A stretch of DNA of 20,360 nucleotides, taken from the NCBI GenBank assembly GCA_009801015.1, contig VHZZ01001329.1:106828-127187 (forward strand), given 5' to 3'. Within the stretch, counting starts at the first letter, position 1. The number at the start of each line of letters is the position of its first letter. This document shows, one piece after another, positions 18,689 through 20,360 of the stretch. The notes beneath the pieces were generated by a model. It had not been told where the DNA came from. It did no database searches and was given only the letters and a program-made list of their open reading frames with translations. A program made the position numbers and the translations under genes. The stretch is from Silene noctiflora. Lineage: Eukaryota; Streptophyta; Magnoliopsida; Caryophyllales; Caryophyllaceae.

Positions 18689-19610
18689 TCATCCTCGCAT
18701 CAACAATTGCTTGTCCCTGCCGGTGCACCGACCTCCGGCACCCCGACTCCCACGTACGCCTACTTCAATTTCCCTCTTATTCTCAAATGCTCGATGTCGG
18801 TGCCGACGACGGCCGCCGGTCAACCGGCTTGGAAAACAAACAAGAAGAAGAAAAGAAAGGAAAGCCGCGTTTTGCATTGTAGAGTGTGTCATTTTAAGAG
18901 GGCTGATTTTGATCGTCGACAGAACAATCGTGTTCCATAGAAAGTTTAGGAGAAACTTAACCTTAGGAGCAAGAGGACCGGCCAAGACTTGACTAAAATA
19001 TAACGCATCCTCATCAAAATATCTCTTAATAACCAATTTTTTATCATCACTAACATCGTTCCATTCTTGGCTTGGATTTATTTCGATTCCGTCATGAGGA
19101 ATCGAAAAAGCAGAGCAAAAATCAGAAACGGTGATAGTGATATTGACATCATTAACAACCGCACTCACAACACCATTCTTTAATTTTACAGAGGCGCAAA
19201 ATTGAATTACCTCAATTGGAAAGATTGGACCCGAGAACCGACTAATGTGATCCCAACCTTGAAATTGAAGGAAATCCACAAAGAATCTTAAAGCTTGAAT
19301 CTTTGATAGCCAAGAACGTGGATAATAACGACCATCGTGAATGGAGTAGTTAGAAACCCGGTGAACCAAGAGACTTTCTTGCTTTGTAAACCGAACACGA
19401 TCTAACCCTGTTTTTGTAGCGTGTTTTGACGGCTCACGAAACAGAGTACGGAACACTCCATCACGCACAACAACCTCTGGCATACCGTCTTCCATAACAG
19501 TATCATCACAAACAACTCGTCCTTTCCCTTTTTCTATTTTTCGTCTCTTTCCTTCAAGAAACGTCTCATTGGGGCTATGAATGGGAGATGGTGTTAGGTT
19601 CTTTAACCCT
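18689..19610 (-). CDS. Retroelement-associated ORF, plant transposon-protein-like, N-terminus incomplete
   Basis: The frame from ATG 19495 codes for 268 residues, and upstream it stays open to a stop near 19626, adding a lysine/arginine-rich lead (EGKRRKIEKGKGRVV). The central region has a tryptophan-and-proline pattern: PRSWLSK, then FQGWDHISRFSGPIFP, FCASVKLKNG, and VNDVNITITVSDFCSAFSIP. It resembles the putative plant transposon protein domain found in retrotransposon ORFs (PF20167 as I recall), where FYAN replaces FCAS and a G-x-V/I-x-F/I strand follows. After about residue 215 the frame enters the opposite-strand LTR-like segment and becomes low complexity (RRRHRHR), so the natural C-terminus was probably replaced. 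This is a likely retroelement fragment, not a host gene. Confidence 0.5.
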
Positions 19611-20360
19611 CTTATTAGACTCCTCTAATAAAGATCTAAGTTACTTGTTAATTTAGATGATAAGAATCTAGTTGCATGCAAACAAAAACAATAATAAAGA
19701 GAGAAAATATAGTTTTCCTTACATTAGAATATAGGAAAATATGGGCACAAGGAAGGACTCCTTCCAACCTTGTTCTTGAGCTATGAATATAAGGATGATC
19801 CTCCAAGTTTCAAATTAGAAACTCTCCTTTTGATTGCACCCAAGATGTCACCCAAATATTTCTACTAATATTAACTAGATATTATTAGAAATTTATATCC
19901 CTTAATATTAATTTTATTACTACATTTTAGTAATAAAAAGAAATATGGTTATGCGTGTTTTCTAGAGAGATGTTTTCATAAGCATGAAATGGAATAATAA
20001 AAATGAGCAACTAAATTGCCCCTTAAAGGTCCAAAAACCGGCACCCCATAGGTACTAGTGGACAATTACTTTTTCTTATTTTATCATGCATGCTCACATA
20101 GGTATTATTGCATTAGGCTAGGTTTTTGTCATAGGCATGCAACAAGTTTAATGATTACATGCAGGTTGATTATTACACAAAATGTAAAAGAAAAATGTTG
20201 TTCAACAACGTGTATTATTTCTGCCAACATGGCATAAAATGGACCATTTTGATTTTGTAATGTTTGTCACACCAATATAAGAACCATATACTTATTTATC
20301 TTATATAAGTATTAGTTTGATCATACAACAATTATATAATATAAACTAATAATTAATATA
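19611..20360. other. AT-rich flank, possibly retrotransposon LTR or non-coding
   Basis: No coding sequence was recognised. TGTTAGGTTC at 19592, just inside the ORF lead, could be the TG start of a copia-type LTR running rightward, but no end or second copy lies in the window. A small inverted repeat with arms GTTGTT and AACAAC lies at 20197-20209. The window ends in AT-rich DNA. Confidence 0.35.

Larger units (their letters stand above)
18104..18890 (+). other. LTR-like or promoter-like segment with TATA box and pyrimidine-rich leader
   Basis: Copia homology stops at about 18104, where the + strand reads TGATGAGTAGTATC; TG is the expected start of an LTR. Downstream lie a TATAAATA box (18362-18369), a W-box array, a CA/CT-rich leader and a 125-residue frame (18505-18882) of low complexity without a domain. 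The layout of promoter followed by long leader suits a retrotransposon LTR, possibly solo, or the start of a transcription unit. A matching CA terminus and target duplication were not identified. The frame should not be taken as a gene without transcript support. Confidence 0.4.

Noticed and set aside
18505..18940. Serine/proline-rich + strand proteins of 93-125 residues as host genes
   Set aside because: Three overlapping frames are open at once, which reflects GC-richer, repeat-like composition; no domain is recognisable and the context is retroelement-like.
1..20360. CRISPR array, operon, riboswitch or prokaryotic system
   Set aside because: The window has plant introns and plant transposons throughout; no regularly spaced repeats or compact gene clusters were seen.

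Overview
This window looks like nuclear DNA of a flowering plant, most likely a eudicot. It has AT-rich intergenic DNA, GT-AG introns with T-rich 3' ends, plant-type transposon debris, and one intact multi-exon gene. The many copies of a Stowaway-like terminus (CTCCCTCC next to TA) and of repeats rich in AAGACGG or GTTCAG recall Caryophyllales genomes such as spinach, beet or quinoa. That placement is a guess from memory, not a demonstrated assignment.

The one convincing host gene is on the + strand at 9499-16543. I could join ten coding exons by hand with consistent GT-AG junctions and phases. Together they give a 750-residue half-size ABC transporter of subfamily G. Its N-terminal region, nucleotide-binding domain and transmembrane region follow Arabidopsis ABCG22 closely, with nearly the same length. 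ABCG22 is known for a role in stomatal regulation and drought response. A CT-rich leader and a probable 5' UTR intron lie just upstream, and a 3' UTR with a late AATAAA follows. Intron 1 is much the longest (2769 bp) and has collected several miniature transposons.

The left 9 kb (1-9080) is intergenic and mostly transposon-derived. It holds a hAT-like end at the left edge, a G-box cluster, a diverged tandem duplication, AAGACGG and GTTCAG repeats, and a CACTA-type terminus with a 54-bp duplication interrupted by an N. It also holds a decayed LINE on the minus strand (about 4577-6500). Beside the LINE sits a 1-kb long-TIR element that itself contains a complete Stowaway-like MITE. Further right are a perfect 28-bp palindrome and an ACCCG-rich repeat.

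The right 3.8 kb (16870-20360) is a mosaic of retroelements. It has the 3' end of a Ty1/copia polyprotein with LTR-like sequence (minus), then a TATA-bearing LTR-like or promoter-like segment with a W-box array (plus). After these come a 268-residue minus-strand ORF resembling plant retrotransposon-associated proteins, and AT-rich sequence to the edge.

I saw no tRNA, rRNA, CRISPR-like array or gene cluster, and no clear undescribed system. The best leads are the nested transposon structure, the repeat-loaded first intron, the W-box array in the retroelement-like promoter, and the long open retroelement ORF.
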